Assembly: GCF_900104515.1 (NCBI RefSeq)
Contig: NZ_FNJL01000008.1
Location: forward strand, 62,001 to 126,000
DNA: 64,000 bases
Origin: Paracidovorax cattleyae
GTDB lineage: Bacteria; Pseudomonadota; Gammaproteobacteria; Burkholderiales; Burkholderiaceae_C
Direction: 5' to 3'
The translations under genes and the position numbers were made by a program. Of this stretch, positions 1 through 8,136 are shown piece after piece. Under the pieces are notes generated by a model. The model did no database searches and was not told the DNA's origin. It was given only the letters and a program-made list of their open reading frames with translations. The first letter of the stretch is position 1. Every line of letters starts with the position of its first letter.

Positions 1-1998
1 CGCCAGGACGCGGGGCGTGATCAGGAAAAGGCGCTCGGTGCGGCGGGTGAGGCGCTCCGTGTTGCGGAAGACACCGCCCACGACGGGCAGCTTGGACAGG
101 CCCGGAACCGCGTTGTCCTGCGTGTTCTCCGATTCGACGGTGATGCCGCCGATCAGCAGGCTCTCGCCTTCGCGGACGTGGGCTTCGGTGCGGATCTCGG
201 TCTTCTTGACCAGGGGGATCTGGTCCACCACGTTGGTCTCGAACGCGCCGTCCTCGATGTAGAGGCTCAGCTTGATGTTGTTCTTGCCCTCCACCGCGGT
301 GACCTGCGGCGTCATCTGCAGCAGGGTGCCGGCCTCGATCTGGAAGAGGTTGGCCTCCAGGTTCCCGGCGACGCGCACGGTGGCCACGCGCTTTTCGCGC
401 ATCACCGCCGCCCGGTTGGCGACGCCCAGTACGGAAGGCTTGGACAGGATGCGCGCCTTGCCCTGCGCTTCCAGTGCGTTCACGTTGGCCAGCAGGTGGC
501 GGCCCGCGTCGAGCACGATGGTGCTGAGCGCGGCCGGCGTGCTCGGGCCCGGCAGGTTGGTGGCAATGTTGCTCGTGCCGGCCCGCAGCGACCAGTTCAC
601 GCCCAGCGCATCCACGCTGTCGGAGTTGACCTCGATGATCGTGGCCTCCAGCTCGACGAGCTGCGGCTTCTGGTCCAGGCGGTGGATCAGCGATTCGTAT
701 TCGTCCATCCGGTCGGCCCGGCCGTACACCACGACGGAGTTCGTGCCCTCGTCGGCCTCGAACCGGGGCGGCGCCTCTTCGGACTTGTCCGCGGCGGTGG
801 CGGTGGGCAGGGACACCGGCTCCGGCGGGCGCATGCCCTCGGAAGGGTTGGCGCGCGGCAGCGGCGGCAGGAACTGGTTGGCCGCGGGCACGGGCACGTA
901 GGCGCTCATCTTGCGGCGCGTCTGCTGCTGGATCTTCTCGATCACCTCGGCGCTCGTGGCCTTGGACGTCGCCAGCCCTTCACCGTCGTCCTTGCTGTAG
1001 AGCTTGCGCAGCGTGCTGGCCACGCCGGGCACCACGGAATCGCCCATCGAGCGGTCGCTGGCCGAGGCGAACTGCAGGGAAAAGACGCGCACCGTGCGCT
1101 CTGCGCTGGCCGTGACGCCGGCGTCCAGGGCCTCCAGCGCGGAACTCACCAGCTCCACGTGGCGGGGCGGTCCGGAGACATAGATCGTGCTGCTGGCGGC
1201 GTCGAAGCGGATGGGATAGCGCTTGTCTCCCACGTCCAGGGACTGCAGCATGGCCGTGAGCTGGTCGCGGCTGAACCCCTTGATGCGGAACATGCGGCTC
1301 TGGATGGACTTGCCTGGGTAGAAATACAGCGCCGAGCCGTCGTGGTACCAGAGCATGTTGTAGGCGCGCGCCACGCTGTCGAGGAACTCACGGGGCCTGG
1401 CGTCGAAGTTCGCGTTGACGATGCCGTCCAGCCCGTCCGCCACCACGGCCGGGATACCCTGGCTGGCGGCGAAATCCTGCAGGACGTCCGTGAGTCGCTT
1501 GTTCTCGGCGCGGTACACGAAGCGTCCGCGGTTGAGGGCGTCCGAAGCCCGCGAGGCGGGCGCGAGCGTCTCCAGCGCCCGTGTGGCGGGGATGGTCGGT
1601 ATCGCCACGGGGGACGCGGCGGCCGGAGCGGGCGCGCTGGCGGCGGCAGCACCGGCGGCTCCGGCCGAGAAGGTCGCCGCGGCCAGCGCGTGGTAGGAGG
1701 TGTGCTTGCGCGGCTGGGCCTTCTGCAGGGTGGCGCTGCGCTGGGCCGGGGCGGGCGTGGCGGCCTGGCTGGAGGGCGCGGTGTCCGTACCGGACGTGGC
1801 CAGCTCTGCGGCCGGCACCGCCAGGGCAGCGCCCGCGCCCGCCGAGGGCAGGCTCGAAAGGCTGGCGCTCAGGCGCAGCGAGGAGGCCTGGGCCGCGGGC
1901 AGGCCTGCCATGCCCAGCGCGAGCACCGCGCCGGCCAGCACGCCGCCGGTCATGCCGGCGGCTACGTGCCGTGGTCGGGGGGCGGAAAAGTTGGGCAT
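1..1998 (-). CDS. hrcC: HrcC, type III secretion outer-membrane secretin (partial)
   Basis: The reverse strand reads open for 666 codons from an ATG at 1998 to the window edge, so the C-terminus is missing. The protein forms the outer-membrane ring of the Hrp type III injectisome. Visible parts are a hydrophobic signal segment (about residues 15-40), a long Ala/Pro/Ser-rich linker to about 150, an N0/N1-like ring domain around 186-300 (including FVYRAENKRLTDVLQDFA), a second ring domain before 460, and the secretin core with GTLLQMTPQVTAVEG, VREGESLLIGGIT and LFLITPRVLA. It is long for the family, largely because of the linker. A Shine-Dalgarno-like GGAG lies about 10 bases before the ATG, inside the palindrome GGAGCGCTCC. 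A perfect PIP box lies upstream at 2074-2098. EscC/YscC/HrcC membership is clear from the secretin motifs. Confidence 0.93.
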   Translation of the reverse strand, partial: MPNFSAPRPRHVAAGMTGGVLAGAVLALGMAGLPAAQASSLRLSASLSSLPSAGAGAALAVPAAELATSGTDTAPSSQAATPAPAQRSATLQKAQPRKHTSYHALAAATFSAGAAGAAAASAPAPAAASPVAIPTIPATRALETLAPASRASDALNRGRFVYRAENKRLTDVLQDFAASQGIPAVVADGLDGIVNANFDARPREFLDSVARAYNMLWYHDGSALYFYPGKSIQSRMFRIKGFSRDQLTAMLQSLDVGDKRYPIRFDAASSTIYVSGPPRHVELVSSALEALDAGVTASAERTVRVFSLQFASASDRSMGDSVVPGVASTLRKLYSKDDGEGLATSKATSAEVIEKIQQQTRRKMSAYVPVPAANQFLPPLPRANPSEGMRPPEPVSLPTATAADKSEEAPPRFEADEGTNSVVVYGRADRMDEYESLIHRLDQKPQLVELEATIIEVNSDSVDALGVNWSLRAGTSNIATNLPGPSTPAALSTIVLDAGRHLLANVNALEAQGKARILSKPSVLGVANRAAVMREKRVATVRVAGNLEANLFQIEAGTLLQMTPQVTAVEGKNNIKLSLYIEDGAFETNVVDQIPLVKKTEIRTEAHVREGESLLIGGITVESENTQDNAVPGLSKLPVVGGVFRNTERLTRRTERLFLITPRVLA

Positions 1999-2073
1999 CA
2001 CTGGAGCGCTCCGTTCGGTGTCTTCGTGTAGGGGACAGCTTAGGAGCCGGTGCCGGGAGGGGCGCGTGGGGAT

Positions 2074-2098
2074 GCGAAGCCGCGCGACGGCTTGCGAA
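2074..2098 (-). promoter_or_regulatory. Perfect PIP box for hrcC
   Basis: Read on the minus strand this is TTCGC, 15 bases, TTCGC, the plant-inducible-promoter element bound by HrpX/HrpB-type AraC activators. Exactly 31 bases further downstream is TAAGCT (2042-2037), which fits the expected -10 form YANNNT at 30-32 bases. Transcription would then start near 2030, about 30 bases before the hrcC ATG. Confidence 0.9.
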
Positions 2099-2131
2099 GC
2101 CCTCTGCGCCGCGCGCCGTGCGGCGGACTCC

Positions 2132-2156
2132 TTCGCCTTTCGGGCCATCGCTTCGA
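2132..2156 (+). promoter_or_regulatory. Near-perfect PIP box for the methyltransferase-hpaH operon
   Basis: TTCGC, 15 bases, TTCGA on the plus strand, one mismatch from the PIP consensus. TGCAAT (2188-2193) follows after 31 bases and differs from YANNNT at one position. It lies 34 bases from the hrcC PIP box and points the other way, so the intergenic region is a divergent Hrp promoter. Its spacer resembles that of the PIP box at 21142. Confidence 0.65.
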
Positions 2157-2309
2157 GCCTGGAGCCGCTGTCCGGACAGCGTCCGTTTGCAATGGCGATG
2201 CGGGCACCACCGCGCGCCGGACCTGTCGCCCGCGCGCGGGCCGTGCCCTTCGATTGCGCTCCCGGACCGCTGCGCGGCCCCGGGCACTCCCCTTCAGAAA
2301 GGAACGACG

Positions 2310-3809
2310 ATGTCACTCCCCCGCACCGCGGCAAACGAACTGGTCTATACCCATGGCTACTACGAGATCCTGTCTCCCGGCGTGATCGCCACCGCGCTGG
2401 AGTCGCGCGGGCAACGCGCCCCCGACCTGCAGGATCCGCTGTGCTATTTCGAACTGGGCATGGGCTTCGGTGTCTCGCTGCTCGCCAATGCGGCGAGCTT
2501 TCCGCACATGCGATTCTTCGGCAACGACTTCAATCCCGCCCACGTGGCCTATGCGCGGGATCTGGCCCGCGATGCGGGGCTGTCGAACGTGGAAGTGTTC
2601 GAGGACGGATTCGAGGAGCTGCCCGACCGCGACCTGCCCATGATGGACTGCATCGTGATGCACGGCGTGTATTCCTGGGTGTCCCCGGCGCTGCGGCAGG
2701 CGATCGTGCGCTTCATCGAACGCCGCCTCAAGCCCGGCGGCGTGGTCTATGTGAGCTACAACACGCTGCCCGGCTGGGCCCCGCTGCTGCCGCTGCGCGA
2801 GCTGTTCCACCTGCATGCCTCGCGCGTGGCCGACCCCGGGTCCGGTGCCGCAGAGCAACTGCAGGGGGCACTCGATTTCATCGAGCGTCTCGCGGCCTGC
2901 GAGGGCGGCTACGTCCAGGCCCATCCCGCGGTGGCCGAGCGCCTGCGGCACGCGCAGGCGGAGGGACCGAACTACGCGTTGCACGAATACGTCGGTCCGG
3001 ACTCCCATCCGCTGTACTTCCACCAGGTGGCCGCGGAATTCGAGGCGGCCGGACTGTCGTTCGCCGCTCCGGCTCTGCTGGCCGAACAGGTGGATGCGGC
3101 CTGTGTGCCCGAGGAACTCGCCGCGTTGCTGGAATCCACGGCCGATCCCGTGCTGCGGGAAACGCTGCGCGACTACGGCCTCAACCGCTCTTTCCGCCGG
3201 GACCTGTTCGTGCGCGGCGCCCAGGCGCTCGCCCCTGCCGAGCAGACCGCGCGCATGCTGGAGCGGGAGTGGCTGCTGGCTGTGCCGCGCGATGCCCTGC
3301 CGCAATGCGCGGCCCTGCGACTGGTCGGACATCTGCTGGGCGAGGCGGCCTGCGCGGATCTGCTCGATGCGCTGGCCGGGGGGCCGGTGCGGCTGCACGA
3401 TCTGATGGGCAGGCCGCTGCCGGGCGGCCTGCCTGCACAGTCCGTTCACGAGGCGCTGATGCTGCTGTCCAGCAGCGGCGTGGCGATGCCGGCACTGCCT
3501 GCCGCGCTGCGCGCCACGGCACGCGCGTCGGTGCAGGGGTTCAACGCCGCGGTGCTGCAGCGCTGCGGTGCGGACGGCACGCGCCACCTTGTGTGCGGAG
3601 CCTCCGGGCTTGCGATCGAATGGACGCCCGCCGCGCTGGGGCAGATCCGCGCCGCGCAGCGCCATGGCGGCGACCCGGACGCCATCGCGCGCGCCGTGGA
3701 GGAATCGCTGGGCGGCGACGGCGTGCTGGATGCCGCCGAGCTGGCGGAGAGCGCCCGGCGCTACCTCGCGCAGCGCGCCCCGCTGCTGCGACGCCTGGAG
3801 GTGGTGTGA
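2310..3809 (+). CDS. SAM-dependent methyltransferase with regulatory domain, hrp-linked
   Basis: A 499-aa protein. The start was chosen at the ATG at 2310, preceded by AGAAAGGA; the open frame continues upstream but only as antisense to hrcC. Residues about 40-165 form a class I Rossmann methyltransferase: motif I is YFELGMGFGVSLLA, the acidic strand is FFGNDFNP, and a later motif is RRLKPGGVVYVSYNTLPGW. The next region (about 200-290) resembles the methyltransferase regulatory domain of PKMT-type enzymes, and the C-terminal part is helical. The substrate cannot be read from the sequence; protein lysine methylation is one possibility given the domain pair. The stop overlaps the ATG of hpaH (TGATG), so the two are translationally coupled, and a PIP-like box lies upstream. 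It may therefore be co-expressed with the T3SS. Confidence 0.9.
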   Translation: MSLPRTAANELVYTHGYYEILSPGVIATALESRGQRAPDLQDPLCYFELGMGFGVSLLANAASFPHMRFFGNDFNPAHVAYARDLARDAGLSNVEVFEDGFEELPDRDLPMMDCIVMHGVYSWVSPALRQAIVRFIERRLKPGGVVYVSYNTLPGWAPLLPLRELFHLHASRVADPGSGAAEQLQGALDFIERLAACEGGYVQAHPAVAERLRHAQAEGPNYALHEYVGPDSHPLYFHQVAAEFEAAGLSFAAPALLAEQVDAACVPEELAALLESTADPVLRETLRDYGLNRSFRRDLFVRGAQALAPAEQTARMLEREWLLAVPRDALPQCAALRLVGHLLGEAACADLLDALAGGPVRLHDLMGRPLPGGLPAQSVHEALMLLSSSGVAMPALPAALRATARASVQGFNAAVLQRCGADGTRHLVCGASGLAIEWTPAALGQIRAAQRHGGDPDAIARAVEESLGGDGVLDAAELAESARRYLAQRAPLLRRLEVV

Positions 3810-4579
3810 TGGCGCAGCCTGCATACCGTATGCCTGCCGCCTGCCGCCTGCTGGCCGGCGTGCTCGGTCTGTCGGCCGGCGCGGCCATGGCGGCGGGTGC
3901 CTACGACTGCCAGCTGCCCGGCGGTGCGGCCGTGCTCGTGGTGGGCGCGGACATCGCGCAGCGCTTTCCCTCCATCGGCAGTTCGTGCAACGCGGCCGCC
4001 TGGACGCCCGCACGCGACGTCGCGCTCCCCGGCTGGCCCGACACCTCCTCGATCGCCGCCACGCGCGTGATCCATGCGCCGGTGCCCCGCGACATCTACG
4101 CGCCCACGGCCGGCGCTGCGCTGCCGGGCATGCGCTGGCCGGAGGGCGGCGCGCGGCGCGGGCCCGGCATCAGCCCCCGCGCCGAAGCGCTGTCGCCCAT
4201 CATCGAGTCCGCGGCGCAGCGCCACGCCATCGATCCCCACCTGGTGCGCGCGGTCATCCAGGTGGAATCGGGCTACGCGCCCCGCGCCCGGTCGCCCAAG
4301 GGCGCGATGGGACTCATGCAGCTCATGCCCGCCACGGCGGCGCGCTTCGGGGCCGCTTCCGAGGACGACATCCTCACCCCCGCGGTGAACGTCGATGTGG
4401 GCGTGCGCTACCTCCGGTTCCTGGCCGACCGCTTCGGCGGCCGCACCGACCTCGTGCTGGCGGCCTACAACGCGGGCGAGGGAGCGGTCATCCGCCATGG
4501 CTACCGCATTCCTCCCTACCGCGAAACCCAGGACTACGTGCGCAAGGTCCTCGACCTGTACCCGATGGCGAAGCGCTGA
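3809..4579 (+). CDS. hpaH: HpaH/Hpa2-like lytic transglycosylase
   Basis: A 256-aa protein that starts inside the stop of the upstream methyltransferase. It has an N-terminal signal peptide (hydrophobic LLAGVLGLSAGAAMAAG) and a lysozyme-like SLT domain at about 120-235. The catalytic Glu is E153 in VIQVESGY, followed by SPKGAMGLMQLMPATA and later LAAYNAGEGAV, the standard SLT signature. Such enzymes locally open peptidoglycan to allow assembly of the type III apparatus. The Xanthomonas/Ralstonia hrp homologue is Hpa2/HpaH, and the position beside hrcC supports that name. A strong terminator follows at 4586. Confidence 0.9.
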   Translation: MAQPAYRMPAACRLLAGVLGLSAGAAMAAGAYDCQLPGGAAVLVVGADIAQRFPSIGSSCNAAAWTPARDVALPGWPDTSSIAATRVIHAPVPRDIYAPTAGAALPGMRWPEGGARRGPGISPRAEALSPIIESAAQRHAIDPHLVRAVIQVESGYAPRARSPKGAMGLMQLMPATAARFGAASEDDILTPAVNVDVGVRYLRFLADRFGGRTDLVLAAYNAGEGAVIRHGYRIPPYRETQDYVRKVLDLYPMAKR

Positions 4580-4585
4580 AGAAAA

Positions 4586-4609
4586 AAGGCGGACCGAGCG
4601 GTCCGCCTT
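4586..4609. terminator. Bidirectional terminator between convergent hpaH and the 270-aa gene
   Basis: A perfect 10-bp stem (AAGGCGGACC with GGTCCGCCTT) closes the 4-base loop GAGC. An A-run precedes it and TT follows, so it can serve hpaH from the left and the minus-strand operon from the right. Confidence 0.8.
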
Positions 4610-4661
4610 CGTGTGGCGACGACACCAGGCGACGGCCCCGCGAGGGCCGTGTTCGCCGCGC

Positions 4662-5474
4662 CTACTGCAGCAGGCCCTGGAAGCCCGCGACCTCCTTGTG
4701 CGCGGGTGAGGCCACCGGCGCCAGGGCATCCGGCAGGGGCAGGTCGGACAGCAGCCATTGCACCAGCGTACGGACCCCGAGCCGCGATGCCAGGGCACCC
4801 GCATCCTGCGACAGCGTCGCGGCCCGGTCACCCAGGTCCTGCTGCGCCAGCGCGCGGGCGGCCTCCAGCAACAGCGCCAGGCGGTCGCCGTCCGCAGCCG
4901 CGGGGTCGGTGTCCGGCAGCGTGTCCAGGCGCCGTGCGGCCCGGGGAATCTCGGCCAGGCGGACCAGCCCGGCGATCAGCGTGGGCGAAGGCCGGGCGTT
5001 GTCGAAACCCCTCTGCGCATCCACCACCAGCCAGTCGTGTTCCAGGTCGATGTCCACGAGCCGGGGCAGCGATGCCGTGCCGTCATCGGCATGGCCGGTC
5101 AGGCGCTGGAAATCGGCGGTGCTGGCGAACACGTGCGTGAGGCGGCCTTCCACCAGCATGCGCAGCGTGTGGTTGGCGACCTTGCCATGCCGGGCCCCGG
5201 CCATCGATTCCAGCCGGATCAGCAGGCCGTGCATGGCCATGTGCAGCAGCGCCAGCGAATTCATGCCGCGCGAGAAGCGCAGCTGCGAGGACACCCACAG
5301 GCCCGACGCCTGCGGAAAGCCTTCATCCAGCAGCAGCGGCGGCTCGACGAGCGAAACCAGCCGCAGCTGCACGCCGGGCCGGCCTCCGCAGGACACGAGC
5401 CGGTTCGCGCCGGAGCGCCAGGCCGCCGGGATGGCGGACGGCTGGAGAGTCGGGGTCAGTGTGGGTGCGTGCAT
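4662..5474 (-). CDS. Hrp-cluster protein of unknown function (270 aa)
   Basis: The start was placed at the ATG at 5474, although the frame stays open upstream; the stop of the upstream gene (5456) overlaps it by 19 bases, suggesting coupling. The protein is Leu/Arg/Ala-rich with no signal peptide or clear membrane segment. The middle section (GLWVSSQLRFSRGMNSLALL, then GLLIRLESMAG) looks like an alpha/beta fold and the last 60 residues look helical. I do not recognise a family. As the last gene of a four-gene operon that converges on hpaH it is probably T3SS-associated, for example a chaperone or accessory protein, but that is inference from position. Confidence 0.8.
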   Translation of the reverse strand: MHAPTLTPTLQPSAIPAAWRSGANRLVSCGGRPGVQLRLVSLVEPPLLLDEGFPQASGLWVSSQLRFSRGMNSLALLHMAMHGLLIRLESMAGARHGKVANHTLRMLVEGRLTHVFASTADFQRLTGHADDGTASLPRLVDIDLEHDWLVVDAQRGFDNARPSPTLIAGLVRLAEIPRAARRLDTLPDTDPAAADGDRLALLLEAARALAQQDLGDRAATLSQDAGALASRLGVRTLVQWLLSDLPLPDALAPVASPAHKEVAGFQGLLQ

Positions 5475-5944
5475 GGTGCCACCTCGGTGGATGGGGAAAC
5501 GGTGCCGCACTCGCGGCGGCGGAAGGGGTAGGCGGTCTTGCGCGTGCCGCCCTGCGGCTCGAGCCGGTAGAGCAGGTCGCCTTCGCGCTCGCCGGCGCGC
5601 TGCCAGCCGTGCCGGTCGAGGAAGCGCAGGCATCGGGCGTTGTTCCGCTCCACTGCCACCGTGATGCCCGGCTGCAGCGCGAACAGCCACGCCAGGGCCG
5701 GCTTGAGCAGCAGGGCCCAGCGCCCGTGGTGCGAGGGCAGCACGGCGATGTGCGCCTCCTCGCCGTCGAACAGGATGCCGCCGATGGGCTGTCCGTCGGC
5801 CTCGAAGCCGATCGATGGGCAATCCGCGTAGAACGCCGCGAAGCGCTCGCGTGTCACGGTTTCCGTATAGCCCTGTTCGCCATAGCGGGCGGCATCGGCG
5901 TCGTAGAAGACGCCCAGGTCCGCCCGGTCGGTCAGTTTCAGCAT
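5456..5944 (-). CDS. GNAT-like protein in the hrp cluster
   Basis: A 162-aa protein. The ATG at 5944 was preferred because GGGAG lies 6 bases before it; an in-frame ATG at 5974 would add 10 residues. The fold reads as a GNAT acetyltransferase: a strand pair with IGFEADGQPIGGILFDGEE, the central strand IAVLPSHHGRWALLLKPA, and the C-terminal ITVAVERNNARCLRFLDRHG, a typical GNAT motif B ending where N-x-x-A-x-x-F-x-x-x-x-G precedes the last strand. The classical R/Q-x-x-G-x-G/A acetyl-CoA loop is degenerate here (HHGRWA), so catalytic activity is uncertain. It could acetylate a T3SS substrate or be a non-enzymatic relative. Confidence 0.8.
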   Translation of the reverse strand: MLKLTDRADLGVFYDADAARYGEQGYTETVTRERFAAFYADCPSIGFEADGQPIGGILFDGEEAHIAVLPSHHGRWALLLKPALAWLFALQPGITVAVERNNARCLRFLDRHGWQRAGEREGDLLYRLEPQGGTRKTAYPFRRRECGTVSPSTEVAPCTHPH

Positions 5945-5970
5945 GGAATGCTCCCTGCGCGCGGCCGCGG

Positions 5971-6357
5971 TCATGCCGCCGCGGCGGCGGGTTCGTCCTC
6001 GGGGTCCATCTGCAGCAACTGGCGCATCGCCTTGCGGACGTGCGAGTCGTCGCTTTCCAGGCACTGCTGCGCGTGGTAGTGCCATGTCGGGTCGCCCAGG
6101 ATGTTCAGGCACAGGGCCTTGAGCTCCGGCGCGGTGTCCTCGCCCAGGGTGTTCAGGTACTGCAGGGCCTCGGTGATGTAGCCGCGCTGGATGGCGATCA
6201 GCACCGGGAAGATCAGGTGCTCCTCGGTCTCGGGGCTCAGTGCGTTCATCTCGTCGAGCAGCGTTTCGGCCTCGTCGAGGCGGTCGTCGCGCAGCGCCTC
6301 CACCAGGCGCACGGCCAGGGCGGCGACGGGGTCATCGGGAAGTTGGGTTTCGTCCAT
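5971..6357 (-). CDS. HrpB1/HrpK-like TPR-type T3SS protein
   Basis: A 128-aa acidic, all-helical protein. It resembles the HrpB1/HrpK family in length and in the run of TPR-like helix pairs: an AVRLVEALRDDRLDEAETLL repeat, then FPVLIAIQRGYITEALQYL, then ELKALCLNILGDPTWH and a last helix ending RQLLQM. In Xanthomonas HrpB1 is an inner-periplasmic or peptidoglycan-associated T3SS component; in other systems small TPR proteins are chaperones of translocators. It follows the 564-aa protein gene by 84 bases, so a chaperone role for that product is also possible. The assignment is from pattern recall and should be taken as family level only. Confidence 0.7.
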   Translation of the reverse strand: MDETQLPDDPVAALAVRLVEALRDDRLDEAETLLDEMNALSPETEEHLIFPVLIAIQRGYITEALQYLNTLGEDTAPELKALCLNILGDPTWHYHAQQCLESDDSHVRKAMRQLLQMDPEDEPAAAAA

Positions 6358-6441
6358 GGCTTGGCGAGCCTTTGCAAAGGGAGTGGATGGGGCGCCGGAC
6401 CGGGGCGGAGTACAGCCGCCCGGTCCGGCAGCCGGGCCGCT

Positions 6442-8136
6442 TCAGGCCCGGATCTGGTAGTGGCTGATCTGGGTTTCGATCTGCACCTGCAGCGTTGCCG
6501 CCGCGGAGCCGTCGACCGGCGGCAGCTTGCCGGCCAGGCCCTGCTCCACGCTCTGGCGCGCGGCCAGGCCGATGGCGCCCTGCACCGCGTCGAAGACGCT
6601 GCGCGAGGCCTGCTCGATGGGCTGCAGCGCTGCGTTGCGGGTGATGGCCGCCAGGTCGCCGCCCAGGGCGCGGCCATTGCTGCCACCGCCCTGCAGTCCC
6701 TGCAGCAGGCGCTGCCCGATGGCATCGGTGGCCTGGCGCGTGGCCTGGTCGATGGCCAGTTCGATGGACAGACCCATCTGCTGCCGGATCTGCGCGGCCG
6801 CGCGGCGGGCCATCTCGACCGGGCTCTGTCCGGCGGGGGCATCGCTGTCCGACGCCTCCGACAGGGATGCAAAGCCCTTGAGCGACGATGCGTCCAGCTG
6901 GCCGAGTGCGCCCTGGATGCCTTCCAGGATCGTGCGCGCCATCACCTGCTGCACGAACTGGTCCACTGCGAGCAGGATGGCGCCCTTGGCCGCAGCCGGG
7001 GCGGTGGACGGCGACATCGACGGCACTGCGCCGCCCAGGCCGCGCTGGCGGCCCGTGAAGGCATGGTTGACCGCGGCGCCCGCCACGCCTGCGGCGGCTT
7101 CCGTGCCGATGGCGCCCAGGCTGGAGCCCAGTCCCGTACCCGTGCCTGCGTCCAGCGGTGACAGTTGCTGGTAGATCGCGCCCTGGACGGCGCTCTGCGC
7201 CGAGAAGTTCACGCTGGCGAGCGCGGCGTCCGCCGCGGCGGTCTGCACGCCGCGGAGGTGCTCGGCGGCCGTGGCGCGCGTGCCGTCGGCGCGGCGGCGG
7301 CCGGCGGTGGCCTGGAAGAGGGCGGCGTTCGCTGCGCTGTCGAAGGCGCTCGCCCCGGCTTCGCCCACGCGCGAGTCGCCGTTGGGGTCGAGCGTCATCT
7401 GCACCTTCAGCGTGAGCGTGGACACCTGTTCCTGCGCGAAGCCGAGGGCGGCCGTGCGCGCCGTGTCCTGCACGGCGTGCCTGGCGCCCTGCAGCATGCC
7501 CGTGGCACCCGTGCCGCTGCCCACGAAGCGGCCAGCGCGCGATCCACCCAGGCCGCCGCCCACCGCCGCGCCCACCATGTCGGTGGCGAATGCGCCGAAG
7601 CGCGAGGTGCCATGCGGATCCAGCACCTTGGCGGCGAGCTTCGTGGCCTCCTGTCCGGCCAACCCGATGGCGGCATCCACCGCCATGCGGGCCATGTTCT
7701 TGGCCACGCCGCCGGGGCCGAAGTTGGACGCCGTGTCCATCACCCCCATGGCCAACTGCGTCAGGCCCTTGAACGCCTTGGCGAATTTGCCCTTGGCGAT
7801 GCCCTTGGCCGTGTTGACCACGCCGTCCTTGATGTTGGAGAGGCCTCCTTCCACGCTGTCCACGACGGAGTCGGCAAGCTTCTGCGCGGTGTTCTGCATC
7901 TTGCGCAGCATCTTGTCGAGCGCTCCGTCGAGCAGTGTGTTGGCCGCCATGGCCGCCGGCATGAGGTTCATGGCGCCGCGCGCCATGGTCATGGTGGCGT
8001 CGGCCAGGTTCTTGAGACCCTGGGCCGCGGCCTTCAGGTTCAGCGTGACGATTCCCTTGGCGATCTGGCCGACGCTGTGGACGGCTTTTTCGATTCCCTT
8101 CCCTATCGCCTGGAAGGCTTTCTTGATGGCACTCAT
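6442..8136 (-). CDS. 564-aa Gly/Ala-rich protein of unknown function, hrp-linked
   Basis: The start was taken at the ATG at 8136 (MSAIKKAFQAIG), with AGGAG 11-12 bases upstream; the longer open frame before it has poor codon use. The sequence is built of amphipathic and Gly/Ala-rich helices: residues 1-60 repeat a K-rich amphipathic pattern (IKKAFQAIGKGIEKAV, GLKNLADATMTMARGAM). A centre rich in GVAKNMARM and GAAVGGGLGG follows, then a long Gln/Ala-rich C-terminus. There is no Cys and no clear signal peptide, a composition typical of secreted T3SS helper proteins or translocators (harpin- or HrpF-like in character). I cannot align it with HrpF, PopF or a named harpin. It heads the minus-strand operon ending at 4662. 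Confidence 0.85.
   Translation of the reverse strand: MSAIKKAFQAIGKGIEKAVHSVGQIAKGIVTLNLKAAAQGLKNLADATMTMARGAMNLMPAAMAANTLLDGALDKMLRKMQNTAQKLADSVVDSVEGGLSNIKDGVVNTAKGIAKGKFAKAFKGLTQLAMGVMDTASNFGPGGVAKNMARMAVDAAIGLAGQEATKLAAKVLDPHGTSRFGAFATDMVGAAVGGGLGGSRAGRFVGSGTGATGMLQGARHAVQDTARTAALGFAQEQVSTLTLKVQMTLDPNGDSRVGEAGASAFDSAANAALFQATAGRRRADGTRATAAEHLRGVQTAAADAALASVNFSAQSAVQGAIYQQLSPLDAGTGTGLGSSLGAIGTEAAAGVAGAAVNHAFTGRQRGLGGAVPSMSPSTAPAAAKGAILLAVDQFVQQVMARTILEGIQGALGQLDASSLKGFASLSEASDSDAPAGQSPVEMARRAAAQIRQQMGLSIELAIDQATRQATDAIGQRLLQGLQGGGSNGRALGGDLAAITRNAALQPIEQASRSVFDAVQGAIGLAARQSVEQGLAGKLPPVDGSAAATLQVQIETQISHYQIRA

Noticed and set aside
178-2031. Long plus-strand open frame across the hrcC region
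   Set aside because: It is antisense to the secretin gene, with Arg/Gly/His-rich shadow composition and no recognisable domain.
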